DNA from: Balanoglossus misakiensis | Lineage: Eukaryota; Hemichordata | DNA length: 64,000 nucleotides | Assembly: GCA_040954595.2 (NCBI GenBank) | Contig: CM082582.2 | Span: 6,324,001 to 6,388,000 of the forward strand | Reading direction: 5' to 3' | Shown here: in pieces, positions 38,601 through 49,099 of the stretch | Position numbering within the stretch: the first letter of the stretch is position 1 | Layout: every line of letters begins with the position of its first letter | Translations under genes and position numbers: made by a program | Notes under the pieces: generated by a model | Database searches by the model: none | What the model saw: the letters and a program-made list of their open reading frames with translations, nothing else | What the model was told of the DNA's origin: nothing

Positions 38601-41600
38601 CCATTCTGATGACCGTCGCCGCAGGAAGTGCTTACGTCATCAGGAAATGTGCACACAGACGCAGGAGCAGACGACGGTTGCGTTTGTCAATGATCTCCAA
38701 CGACGCCAAGAATTTCTACAGGCTGGTAAATCGAAAATATTCACACGCAATGGTTTATGTTAGCAAATAGTAAAGAAGCCATTTAGCGACGAGATTATGT
38801 TTTAACTTAATTTTAAAATGTAGTAAATACTAATTATAGCAACATTTCATAGGCACATTAGCATTGTGTGTGTGATATATCTCTTTGCCATGCACGGTTT
38901 TAATTAATTTTCACCACCACAGTAGCAGTGTATGTCATATAAATTAATTTTCAAAATGATTGATAACAATCCCAGCGGTAACACTCGTATATTTCCCATT
39001 TTTGCAGTCTACAAGCGACCCCTCTTCTCCCCAAGGATATGACACATTATTCAGTGATAAGAGCAAACGAGGAGGTGTTTTCACTGATCACCATGACGCC
39101 TCAGACGCCTGGGAGTTTCCGCGTAACAGGTACATGCCAGGCGAAATTGATGATTTTCCGCTCATGGCGGGTTCTCGCGAGATTATGGTAATTAAGATGG
39201 TTTTCCGCTCACGGTGGGATCTCGCGAGATTATTTTAAATACCATAGCAGACTATTGCTGGTCACACGAGAATGGCCTCTAACATTTATTTTCACAATTT
39301 CTGCCGTTTTATGAGAGACGATTGTTGATTGCTTATTATGGCAGGTTGGTTCTTGGAGATGCTTTGGGAGAGGGTGCTTTCGGCAAAGTTCTGAAAGCAG
39401 AAGCCCACGGAATAATAACAAAGAACAAGACGACGACAGTCGCGGTGAAAACGCTGAAAGGTTGGTCGCTTGCTTTTAATATGAAACCATATATGCTTAT
39501 CAAGTATAGGCTGCGAATTCCGGGTTTTAGGTGAACATGTTTTGTGTGTACCTCAATGGCACCAGAAGAAAATTACATTATTTAGAAAGTAAACTGAAAA
39601 AATGATTATTACAGACAGAAGTTTGCCACACACGGCCATGTTAACACAAATTTTCCAAAAGACATGTAATGTCTCGGAATTATAAATGACATGCCCGCGC
39701 GAACCTCACAAGCTCAATTAAGAAAGTTCGTTGACCAAACTGGTTAATTCATACCAATGAACCATGTCGCGGAAGTGGCTAATTACTAGTCCCTGGGTAT
39801 AACGTATTGACATTTTATTCACGTATTATAGCTCTCGCTACCGCCGACGAGATGAGAACGTTGACAGCAGAAATGGAGTACGTCAAGAAAGTTGGCAAAC
39901 ACATTAATATTATCAGTTTCCTTGGTTGCTGCACGATCGGAGGTATGGTAGATAGATATTACTTTATTGATAATACTTTATTTATTTCTGAATCGTAATA
40001 AATGAGTTACTGTTCCTGCTAACGCGACTTCCGTATAGGATCGTAACTTTTTTTTAATGGGCAACATTTGGTGCCGCCGTGAAATATATGGGTGATAAAA
40101 GACAGAAATTCAATGAAATGCAGTGAGTTGTAAATCTTTTTTGTATAGTTTTAATCACTCGTCATCTATAATTGCAAACCAAAAAACACTTTTCGCTCCT
40201 GCGCATACAGTAACTTATATTTATGTTAGAAATCGGCGCCTTTGTTTAAAATCTTCTAAGAAAATTCAACATTTTTCCAAAGAAAATTTTTGAAGCCGTC
40301 ATATACAATTTTTAAATTTTCTGAATGTAGAAGCGATTTTTGTAAATGGTCTTAATGAATTGGTTATATCTCATCTTCTCGCAGGCCCAATGCTGTTGCT
40401 ATTTGAATACGCCTGTAACGGGAATCTGCGAGACTACATGCGCACCAGGCGACCTAACGGGGCAAATGTCTACGAGAACTTCGACGCAGGCAAAGAGCCG
40501 TACGAAAACCTTGAGGCGGAGAGACTTATCCCGCTTACGCATAAAGATCTCATCTCATTCGCTTATCAAATCGCGCGCGGCATGGAATTCCTCGTGTCAC
40601 GTAAGGTGAGATTTCACGTTATTCAGAAATGAGCTGTAAAATAAGTATACTGCCTGTAGTGACTATAGAATGGTCATGGCGTCTGAATAATGCAACGTAA
40701 AACACTAGGTATGATGAGGTCGGATTCTTGTGAAGAGGATCGCCCTGTGCTAGCTTATTGTTGTTGCCCATAAAAGAATAAAGACCAAACCGCTTTTGCA
40801 GTTTTCTCCGAAATCCCAAGATGCAATCTGATACTCGTATATCCAGTTGCAAACGATGAAGACCCGCTACGACAAAACAAAAGCGCGTCTGCAAAGTCCC
40901 TAACATTCTAGACGAACCCTATTTGAGAGAAGGAATTTACTGAGTATGGATATCGGTCTTTTCATCAGTCTAGTCTGATAAGAAACAGAGAGATTAGACA
41001 AATTTTTCCCTGTTGACTCTGTTGATCAAAAATGATCGGTGGTCAGTTCACTCCTTCTGTGCATCTCAGACCGTTCTCATTTTACTTTCATTCATTATTT
41101 ATACCTTCGTGTTCAAGTGCATCCACAGAGACCTTGCAACAAGGAACGTGTTAGTCGATGAAGACCACGTGGCGAAGATAGCAGATTTTGGTTTGGCCAG
41201 AAATCTGCATTATGACAATTATTACAAGAAAAACTCTCAGGTAATGAGTTAATCTCTTGTTGAGGCCAACTTGCAACACGCAGGTGGGGGCTGAAATGTG
41301 TGGAGTTTCTATCACATGAGGTGATTCTTCTCCGTGTCGCTGACAAAACTACCTTTCTTGTAGTACCTCAACCATTTCTTTATATACGTATAGGTGATCT
41401 TTACATAAAATCAAACCAAAAACGTTGACATTGACAATATATCAGACGGACTGTGATATAATCATGATGGCCTTTTTATCGTTTCACTTTCAGGGGAGGG
41501 TTCCTATAAAGTGGATGTCACCGGAAGCCTTGTTTGACAGAGTTTACACGACGAAGAGTGACGTATGGTCGTTCGGCGTTGTATTGTGGGAAATCATGAC

Positions 41601-42419
41601 GCTGGGAGGGACGCCATATCCGAGCGTTGCTCTCGACGCCATGTTTGATTTCCTGAAATCCGGGAAGAGGATGAGTTGTCCCAGGGGGTGTCCGCCAAAC
41701 ATGTAAGCATTTTATTTAAAGGGACATTAGCTGTAACATTTGGCAAATGCGATTTCTTGTTCTACCCCAAACAGCATGGATATACACAGTTCCCCCGCAT
41801 AACTTGTACACCTGGATTCCATAATCTCTCTCCCATTTTCATTTTTTGTTGCAGTTATGGCATCATGATGAAGTGCTGGGCAAACTCACCGAGTAACAGA
41901 CCGGACTTTTCGGAGTTGGTCCCCCAACTCGACGATTTACTCTCGGCGTCGTCTACAGAGGTAACTTCCTTCGACAGGTTGGAGGTGTGGGGGGGGGGGG
42001 GCGATGAAGCCGATTAAAATCAGATGTAGAGTTGGCCCCGGATCTTAACATTTGCTGGTTCTGTGCTGTTCTGTTCTCGAGAAAAGAACAGCAAAGAACC
42101 AGTAAAAATCGAGCCCCACTCTACATCTGAATTGAATCTGATCGATGCTAGATTAACCTCTTCTGACACTTTGAGCTTTAACGGATATATGCTTTTTCAT
42201 GCCGTCGGAAAATGCTGAATATATAAACAAGTTAGCATGTCTATATATCACATGACTCTCCCCTCTCTCTGCCTCCCCTCTCAGCCTATCGCTGCAGCTC
42301 ACATCATAGTTTTTCTTTCGCTCCTTCAGGAATATTTAGCCTTGGAAATGCCAACAGAAGAAGGGTACATCACAGACGAAGATCCCCCACAAGAGACAGA
42401 TCCTGCCGTCTCCGAGTGA
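35445..42419 (+). CDS. FGFR: FGF receptor-like tyrosine kinase, two Ig domains
   Basis: Membrane receptor tyrosine kinase. Exons: 35445-35541, 35823-36109, 36473-36602, 37268-37434, 37886-37972 (or -37951), 38073-38202, 38514-38725, 39008-39129, 39345-39460, 39832-39942, 40385-40605, 41118-41240, 41494-41702, 41855-41960, 42330-42419; about 735 aa. A signal peptide (1-26) precedes Ig D2-like (C95-C151; [15 protein letters not shown] and VMER match FGFR D2) and D3-like (C197-C276; [14 protein letters not shown]). The TM helix is at about 319-342. Kinase: WEFPRNR before GEGAFG (419-424), VAVK Lys446, HRDLATRN (563-570; FGFRs have HRDLAARN), DFG 583-585, YYKK 595-598, ALFDRVYT. No D1 or acid box is seen. 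The kinase insert has VYENF and PYENL. The tail is only about 30 residues but keeps EEYLAL at the FGFR1 Tyr766 position. FGFR subclass is clear; one-to-one orthology is not. Confidence 0.92.
35559..35629. repeat. (AG)n microsatellite in FGFR-like intron 1
   Basis: About 35 AG units, beginning 17 bases after the first donor and directly after a CTTCTTTCAG acceptor-like string. The Arg-Glu repeat frame through it is an artefact. Confidence 0.93.
39150..39231. repeat. Tandem duplication carrying two TCTCGCGAGA palindromes
   Basis: A unit of about 33 bp (GATTTTCCGCTCATGG then TCTCGCGAGATTAT) is repeated 47 bp downstream with few changes. Each copy has the exact palindrome TCTCGCGAGA (39173-39182 and 39220-39229), a motif known from mammalian promoters. 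It lies in the FGFR-like intron between exons 8 and 9. Confidence 0.75.
42010..42144. mobile_element. Fold-back repeat in last FGFR-like intron
   Basis: CGATTAAAATCAGATGTAGA at the left pairs with CTCTACATCTGAATTGAATC at the right. An inner pair (CTGGTTCTGTGCTGTTCT against AGAACAGCAAAGAACCAG) also pairs. A related sequence is at 53442-53541, so this is a dispersed MITE-like family. Confidence 0.75.
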
Positions 42420-42425
42420 AATAAA
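42420..42425 (+). terminator. AATAAA abutting the FGFR-like stop codon
   Basis: AATAAA begins at the base after TGA. If used, the 3' UTR would be under 40 bases. Later candidates are at 43077-43082 and around 43353. Usage cannot be decided from sequence. Confidence 0.3.
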
Positions 42426-45400
42426 AAAAACGTGCTTCATCTGGATCGTATAAATATTCTTGATGAAATGCCTTACTAGAAGTTCAAATCTACATTTATA
42501 TTTTATAGATTCCAGTGATGGAGTTTGCTCAATTTAGCTTCAGAAATCCAAGACTTTTGTCGATCCGCCAGTATATGATTTTTACTATTAATTTCCTATG
42601 GGTATAACGAATAACAACTAGTCACAACGGTGATTTCACAGATTCCTGACGAAAAATCAAAACTTAGTTGGATCGCGAAACTTTGGGTTAAAGAAGTTAA
42701 TTATTTTAATTTTCTATTTTGAAATTAGATTGGTTTAAGAGTTGTAAAACTCGCTCATATATATTGTGTTATGCTCATTTCAATTTTGCTGAGTCATCGT
42801 AAAATGCGATGGAGCCACGTATAGGGAAAATTAATGAAAACATCTTTTTCCAAAGTAAGTTATTTGCGGTTACGCCAATTGTCACTTGATGACATCAACC
42901 ATTTTCCATCAAGACAAGGACCAAAACATAATATCTCTAAAAATCAAATTATCTCATCCTCAATACTTAAAACACATTGTCTTAAAAAGAATTCGAACAA
43001 ACCACCGACACAACGGCCATAGAAATACGTACAAAAGTAAAAAAAAAAAGAAATTTTCTAAATACGAAAGGGTCAAAATAAATGAGTGGGTGTTTTATGT
43101 TTCGTCATTTATGATGGGAGATGGGAGAATCGATCACAAAGACTAATTTGGATGGCTTTTGTTTAATTCTTATCATTGTTGTAGGAGTATTAATGGTCAT
43201 TTACACTTCCGTAGCCTTTCGCGGTTGCGCAAGCCACACCGCAGTTGATGCACAAAAACAGCCAAAGTCTATAGCTACTTTCATTCTCTTTAACTATTAT
43301 GTTACATATTCATATAAAAGTGTACTTTGCAATGTAAAAAGTCATAAGTGAAAATAAAATCAATACGGGTTATCTTTGAATACTATCAATGAAAATATAT
43401 TTTATTTTTTCATGACTTTGATTACACGTGGTACTTGTCATAGCTAATCCGTCATATATACGTGTGTCAGATTAAACTTTATACGCAGACTCCTTCCTCT
43501 TATATTAATAGGAATACACGTAGTTCTGACTTCATGCTTAGATGACATACGTGTAACGACTGTATTTAATATTGAAAAAGCATGTTCAATTTTTCACCAA
43601 TAATAATGTGGATTGTACATAATTTATATGGGCTAAAATGGTATTTTGGGGAACCGAAAGGTTATATATATAACACATTTACAGAAAACACTACAATGTT
43701 ACAACTGTACACAGTTTTTATATAAATGTGTGTATTGGCTTTGTTCAGGAATGTTTTATCTATGTTATAATCAATAAATTAAAATAAAAACTAATGGAGA
43801 GTGTTATATGGTCTATGCCTAATGCTATAGGGTATATGCCGAAAGGATGAACGCGCTTTGTATTCCGTATCCTTACAATGAAGGAATTCCATTGAATTGT
43901 GTTTTCCGAGAATGCTTGACAGGACAAACATGTTATCTTTGGGTTTATTTCGAATATTTAATAACCTCCTTTGTAATCAGACGATAATACTTAGTAGTTA
44001 TATAGTACGAACGTGGTACATATGACTGAAAGATGCGTGGTTATGGTCAGGCCTAAAAAAACTCTCCGAAGATTTCAGCAGCTGTGGTTGGTGAAACTTT
44101 TTTGGTCAGGTTTTGTTAAAAAGTCCTTGCACGGAAAAACACTGAATCTTTCCATGGAAATTTGCATAAAATCTAGCCACCATTCCCTGCATGCACGAAT
44201 AGCAGTGATCCCAAAAGACCCTACACTCTGTTGCATAGATTTCTGTGCAAACACTAAAGATATTCGACAATTTTCAGAACGGTTGATCACGCCTTGCGTT
44301 ACTCGCCGATGGCTATGTGTAAATATCGTCTAGTTGTCCCTGGCCTGTACTGCATTAATTCATGTATAGAAACTGTCTCTGTCTCACGGCCACACTTCCA
44401 TTTAGATATAATGAAATGCTAGCATTTTACCACACACCGCCGGCGCATAGTGACGACAAAAAAAACAGCACACTGGCGTCGGAATGCCAGAGTTTGTATG
44501 AATCGTTTGCAATAAAACGGTTAGTCTGCTATTCCATGCGGAAGCCTGTTTGCATAATGCGTCGCTGGGATATTTTTCACACACCGATGGGTTTCGCTTA
44601 GGACGCACGTCCCATGGTTTGACAGCGTTTAACCAGGGACGATGAATTCAGGTGGGCTGTTCAACCAGTTTCCACAGTTTTACATGTGAGTTGGGAATCG
44701 CTTATGGCATTTGAAATAACATTTTTCAGTGTTTTACGGTTGGGGTGTAATTGCCGCGACACCCCAAGATGAGATGCTATACCTCAAAAAGACTGTAGCC
44801 CAAGTGAGAAAAGTCACTGAATGTTTAAAATCATCCAAGCAAGAGAAAATCTCACAATTGTCTTTGTGAACATGATGCGGCGCACTTTCTTTCGTGTGTG
44901 CCAAGCACTAAACATCTGTGATTGGCTGTACTGTATTTGAATTTCTGTGGAAGCACTTAGAAGTTTAATTTACATAGGTGAGCGTTTCTTTTAAAAAGGC
45001 CGCATAGGGAAAATTTGTGAATGGCTAAATCTCAACTCTCCAAAGTAATTGTGGTTACATTTGCATACGTGACCGTATGGCCGTATACCTTTAACCCCCC
45101 ACCCACCCCGAGAAACTAATGTTCTTTACACAATGTGAATATATAGGCACCGTATGGTTTGTCGACGTAAACTATATTTCTGTGCGTGCAATCATCATGC
45201 AAATGGGCCGTGCAACAGCTTGCATCCCTGAAATGTATTTAGTTGTTTTTTAATCCCTCATTGTGATTTTCTCTGGCCTTCCATCGTCATGATACACGCT
45301 AGGTTGCGTGTGTGTCACCATATATGTACGTGGCTGTTTTTGTCGGCAGAAAATTTGACATGATTCACTGCAAATCGGTGATCTGATGTCACGGCTGGGA

Positions 45401-45619
45401 ATATGAGCTTCAAGTCACTGTCATGGTAACATTCAGACTTCCTGTATATTTGGTCATCGCGGCCCGCTATTACAGAGTGCCCCACCACAAAAAAACGAGC
45501 AATGATGACGCACTGATTTGTGGATATAATTTTCGACTAGAATGCCCGCTAGCCTGACCTACAGAATCGGATTCTGGACCGGATTTTTGTGAGGCCGATA
45601 CGACACGCCGCCGTCGACG
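42426..45619. other. FGFR-like 3' flank and GT14 upstream region
   Basis: No supported exon. AT-rich, with several AATAAA hexamers (43077, about 43353, about 43783) that could end the FGFR-like transcript. Small frames at 43121-43351 and 44013-44333 show no family resemblance. The last few hundred bases should hold the GT14 gene promoter and 5' UTR. Confidence 0.5.
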
Positions 45620-47182
45620 ATGCTGGTGAAAAATGTCTTCCAGATTCTGATGACGGCGAACATTCTCGGACTTTTGTACCTGGTGTTCTACCCGCTGCCC
45701 CAGTACGACGACAAAAAGCCGCACCCGTACGAGAGACACGGCAAGCTGGTGCAGAGACGCCTCTGGCAAAACGTGCACGGTCTCGGTCACTATGCGCACA
45801 ATGCCAGCAGCTGGAACGGAACCCGTCACCTCAACGGTACGTACCGCGGCATGGAGCTCCACCCCATCGGGGTGAAGGCGCGCCCGCCGAAGTACAAGAA
45901 GACGTCCCTGTCGCGACGGCGGGCCCCGCTGTTCAGCAGTATCAGCCAAATCTGCGTCAACCTCTCGCTGGGATCGGCAGACCCGGGCTTCGTCGATTTC
46001 ATTCGAGATATCAGGCGACGGAACATTGCTCCGGACGACGAGTTTTTACGCTTGACCGAAGACTGCGCGGAGTTCAAATCGCTGCGGGCGTACCACGCGA
46101 AACCGCTGTCCGTGGAGGAGGAAGAATTTCCGCTGGCCTACGCGATCTACGTATACAAATCCGCTCATCAATTTGAACAGCTTTTGCGCAGTATCTACAT
46201 GCCGCAAAACTACTACTGCGTCCATGTCGACAGAAAGTCGCCGAAGACCCTCCACGAAGCGGTCAGGTCGATAGGTAACTGTTTCGACAACGTTTTCGTG
46301 ATACAAGACCCGACCGCCGTCGTCTATCGCTCCATCGGCCTCCTTCGCGCCGAAATGAAATGCTTGAGATTGCTATCGAAGATAGAAGGGTGGAAATATT
46401 ATCTGAATTTGGCGGGCCAGGAATTCCCACTGCGCACAAACCTAGAGATTGTGAGAGCATTACATACACTCAACGGCAAGAACGATATCTTCAGCATACC
46501 TCAAGTTCTTCCCTTTCGACAAGAATTTCTCCACGTTGCTGATAACGGGTTTTTAAACATGACAGGGGAGCGGCGCTCTTCGATACCACCGGCGAATCTG
46601 ACGCTGTATTACGGGGAGGCTCACGCCATCCTCGGCAGGGAGTTCGTCAACTTTGTCCTCGAAGACGAAAGAGCCCGTATGTTGCTGACCTGGCTAGATG
46701 GGACGGACACCCCCGAGGAACACTTCTACTCGACTCTAAACAGGCTGCCGGACGCCCCCGGTGGGTGTGCGCACCACAGCCAGTCTATTGCGCGGGCGAA
46801 ACTGTGGGAGGACGGAAAGAGCGAGGAGGGCAGAAACGTTCGCTGTCACAGTAAATACGTGCACGATATCTGCATCCTTACAACGGGGGATTTAACCTGG
46901 TTGGTGCGCCAGCCGTTCTTCTTCGCCAACAAGTTCCACGTGATGCACGACCCGCTCGTGATAGACTGCCTGCAAGAGATCGTCGGATACAGGACGCTGA
47001 ATCCGTTGTCCGTGGACATGAAACCGTACGGCGAATTCGGTTCCTCGAGGTCCATAGGTGATTGTCTGAACACGGCCATTGCTTTCAGACCGAAGTCGCT
47101 TTTTGAGATTTCTCGCTGCGCCCTCGAGTACAGTTACAGCCACTTTCGTAACACTGTAGAACAGATGATACAACACACATAA
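45620..47182 (+). CDS. GCNT: GT14 beta-1,6-N-acetylglucosaminyltransferase (core 2/I-branching type)
   Basis: Golgi type II membrane enzyme of glycosyltransferase family 14, which transfers GlcNAc from UDP-GlcNAc to galactosyl/GalNAc acceptors to branch mucin-type or poly-LacNAc glycans. The single-exon frame is 520 aa, longer than human GCNT1 (428), mainly in the stem. A short cytoplasmic tail precedes a TM anchor at about 6-24. Stem residues about 25-170 contain N-glycosylation sequons. Catalytic landmarks: SIYMPQNYYCVHVDRKS, CFDNVFV, WKYYLNLAGQEFPLRTNLEI, a TPEEHFYSTLNRLP block whose E367 aligns with the GCNT catalytic Glu, and GDLTWLVRQPFFFANKF. An intronless CDS is usual for GCNT1/3/4. 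The exon is clearly richer in G+C than its flanks. Acceptor specificity cannot be told. Confidence 0.93.
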   Translation: MLVKNVFQILMTANILGLLYLVFYPLPQYDDKKPHPYERHGKLVQRRLWQNVHGLGHYAHNASSWNGTRHLNGTYRGMELHPIGVKARPPKYKKTSLSRRRAPLFSSISQICVNLSLGSADPGFVDFIRDIRRRNIAPDDEFLRLTEDCAEFKSLRAYHAKPLSVEEEEFPLAYAIYVYKSAHQFEQLLRSIYMPQNYYCVHVDRKSPKTLHEAVRSIGNCFDNVFVIQDPTAVVYRSIGLLRAEMKCLRLLSKIEGWKYYLNLAGQEFPLRTNLEIVRALHTLNGKNDIFSIPQVLPFRQEFLHVADNGFLNMTGERRSSIPPANLTLYYGEAHAILGREFVNFVLEDERARMLLTWLDGTDTPEEHFYSTLNRLPDAPGGCAHHSQSIARAKLWEDGKSEEGRNVRCHSKYVHDICILTTGDLTWLVRQPFFFANKFHVMHDPLVIDCLQEIVGYRTLNPLSVDMKPYGEFGSSRSIGDCLNTAIAFRPKSLFEISRCALEYSYSHFRNTVEQMIQHT

Positions 47183-47456
47183 CAGTAAGCAGAAGGTTGT
47201 TCACTTTTGTTGGTTCACACAGAGCGATGTCATTTTTTGTCTTGCGTAAACAGGCTTGAGTTCATGATTAGAAATTTCAAGGAGCTTGTGGGAACCAACG
47301 TGTTCACAAAGCATGCTTATATCCTTGAACATACTATGATGACAATTTTTCTGTGGTGCTTCGTCCATTTTTGCCAGATTGACGTGTTTTTCTTAAAACA
47401 CGTTTTCGCTGCCTCCACATTAACTTACATGTACGCCTGTATATAGATATTCAAAA

Positions 47457-47462
47457 AATAAA
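47457..47462 (+). terminator. Candidate polyadenylation signal of GT14 gene (AATAAA)
   Basis: First AATAAA after the stop codon, giving a 3' UTR of about 0.3 kb. Confidence 0.55.
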
Positions 47463-47932
47463 CTACTGTCGACAGTAATAACGTTTGGTGTCACTTTATA
47501 TGCTCGTATTAACTCAGTAGTAATCAGTCTTTCCAAAATTAGAGACGTCGATACATTAAAATAATATTTCCAAGATTAGCCCAATCGTCGATCAGTTGAC
47601 GCCATCATAAACATAATGCATTTTGCAAGCTAAACGATGGCCAGAGTACTTACTAGTATCTTCCATTTCCCACAATGCTTCACGTTGAAGCGAATGCGCC
47701 AGAAGAATCTTTCTGACATGCGCAAATTACCGAACGCTGATTGGTTAGAAGTTGAATCATGTGACGTCATTTCTGCGTTCATTGCGAAGCGCACAAAGAA
47801 TGTTTGGTTACCCACGCTACCAAAGTTCTATTATTCTGTGCCAAGCGATCGAAGCCGATTACTGTGAGCGAAGAAATATAGCTTACTTTCGGGTTATTTT
47901 TAGTTGAATTCACCAATCAAAGTTTGACGACA
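47463..47932 (+). promoter_or_regulatory. Promoter region of the coiled-coil gene with NF-Y and CRE motifs
   Basis: An inverted CCAAT box in good NF-Y context (CTGATTGGTTAG; ATTGG at 47740-47744) lies 18 bp upstream of a full CRE TGACGTCA (47762-47769), about 165 bp before the start codon at 47933. Nearby GCGCCAG and ATGCGCAAA resemble NRF-1 half sites. This arrangement is common in TATA-less promoters. Confidence 0.5.
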
Positions 47933-48741
47933 ATGGGAAACAGGCATTCTAACAAGTCTCTTGATAGCACCAAGATCGATAGTTGGTAGGTCTCTTTAGA
48001 TTTTGTCTATTTTTTCATTATTTAGAGTTACATATATTTGGCCCCGCTAGAACGATTTAGGCCTATAGTTCTGTATAAAACAAGCATTGATATTACAGCT
48101 GTATGTGTTACGGGTTTATTTCCAGTGATGGACGCAGTGGAGAAGTGAAAAACCCAACAGAAGAGTTAATCCAAACATGGGAGACATTTTCTCAACAAGT
48201 GAAGGCCACGCGTGCCAAGAAAACGCGCCGATCTGTTTTCAGGAGACGCAAAGCCAAGGCCGATAAATGCACTCCCTCCCAGGATGAATCGGGTGACGAC
48301 ATGGAGAAGATGAAGAGATGCTTACAGATGCTAATCGATGAAAATGTGCAACTGAAGAAAGAAAAGAAAGAAGCAAAAAATGTCAGCTTCTTAATGGGCG
48401 AAAACAAGATGCTTAACAATACGATTGAGAAGTTGAAGGCAGAACTGTCTGAAACTGTCGCGCCTGAGACACAGGTACAAGGTCGGGGTCGATCGACACC
48501 GAAGGCCACACCTACTGTCAGCAGTAGCGACGACGCCAAGGAATTGACGGAAAATAACGACAGACTTAAAAACATGCTGTTCTCCTTGAAGAGAAGTTAC
48601 GCCAGACAAAACAGGAAACTGACAGCCACAATGAGAGAATGCGATGAACTGAGACAACAGAGTCAAAATGGAAAAGTGTGTAACGAGAGAAGAAGCGAGT
48701 TGAGAGCCATGTTTGACGGACTTGTGTCAAAGAATCAATGA
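47933..48741 (+). CDS. Unknown coiled-coil protein with N-myristoylation signal
   Basis: I do not recognise the family. Two exons (47933-47985 and 48126-48741) join at a GT-AG intron to give 222 aa. The start MGNRHSNKS fits the N-myristoylation consensus (Gly2, Ser6), suggesting membrane attachment. A strongly basic patch follows at about 44-65 (RRSVFRRRKAKADK), then an acidic spot (DESGDD, 71-76), a coiled coil at about 77-127 and a Ser/Pro/Thr linker. A second coil at about 155-200 includes ELTENNDRLKNMLFSLKRSY, and the protein ends DGLVSKNQ. The frame is open through the second exon and the codons look coding. A start at 48103 inside the intron is possible but would lose the myristoylation signal. 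A CRE/NF-Y promoter is upstream and AATAAA is at 48928. Confidence 0.75.
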
Positions 48742-48927
48742 TCTTGGAAGTTTATCATTTTAATTTAATTAGTAGTCTGTTCAATGGTAACACGTGACAA
48801 CCTTTTTATATTGCAATGTTAAAGACGGGGAATTGAGAGACTCCGTCCTAGATGTCACGTTTCGTGTTTTTTTCTATGGTCTACTTTCTGCATTCGGCAT
48901 ATAGACTTTTTTTTTACTTTTTATATA

Positions 48928-48933
48928 AATAAA
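48928..48933 (+). terminator. Candidate polyadenylation signal of the coiled-coil gene (AATAAA)
   Basis: First AATAAA downstream, giving a 3' UTR of about 190 bases. Confidence 0.55.
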
Positions 48934-49082
48934 TGTTTTTCTGTAAATTTAGGCCTAGTTGTCAATTGTCTAGTATTGTTTATTTCTTCACTAAGCTTAC
49001 ATTTCTTTCGACTATTTATGACAAGTGCAATTTCCTGAACAATTATGTTCTCCAGATTGAAAACGACGATTTTCCCTTGGTG

Positions 49083-49099
49083 ACACAAGAGGGCGCCAG
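49083..49099 (+). promoter_or_regulatory. CTCF-like motif (forward)
   Basis: ACACAAGAGGGCGCCAG matches the CTCF core (CCANNAGRGGGCGCY). It is oriented towards a reverse motif at 55395-55412, a convergent arrangement. Binding is inferred from sequence only. Confidence 0.45.

Noticed and set aside
44013-44333. 106-aa plus-strand frame between FGFR-like and GT14 genes
   Set aside because: No homology recognised, no splice context, and composition like flanking noncoding DNA.
45470-46306. Minus-strand frames opposite the GT14 gene
   Set aside because: Antisense shadows of a G+C-rich coding exon; the plus frame has clear GT14 motifs.
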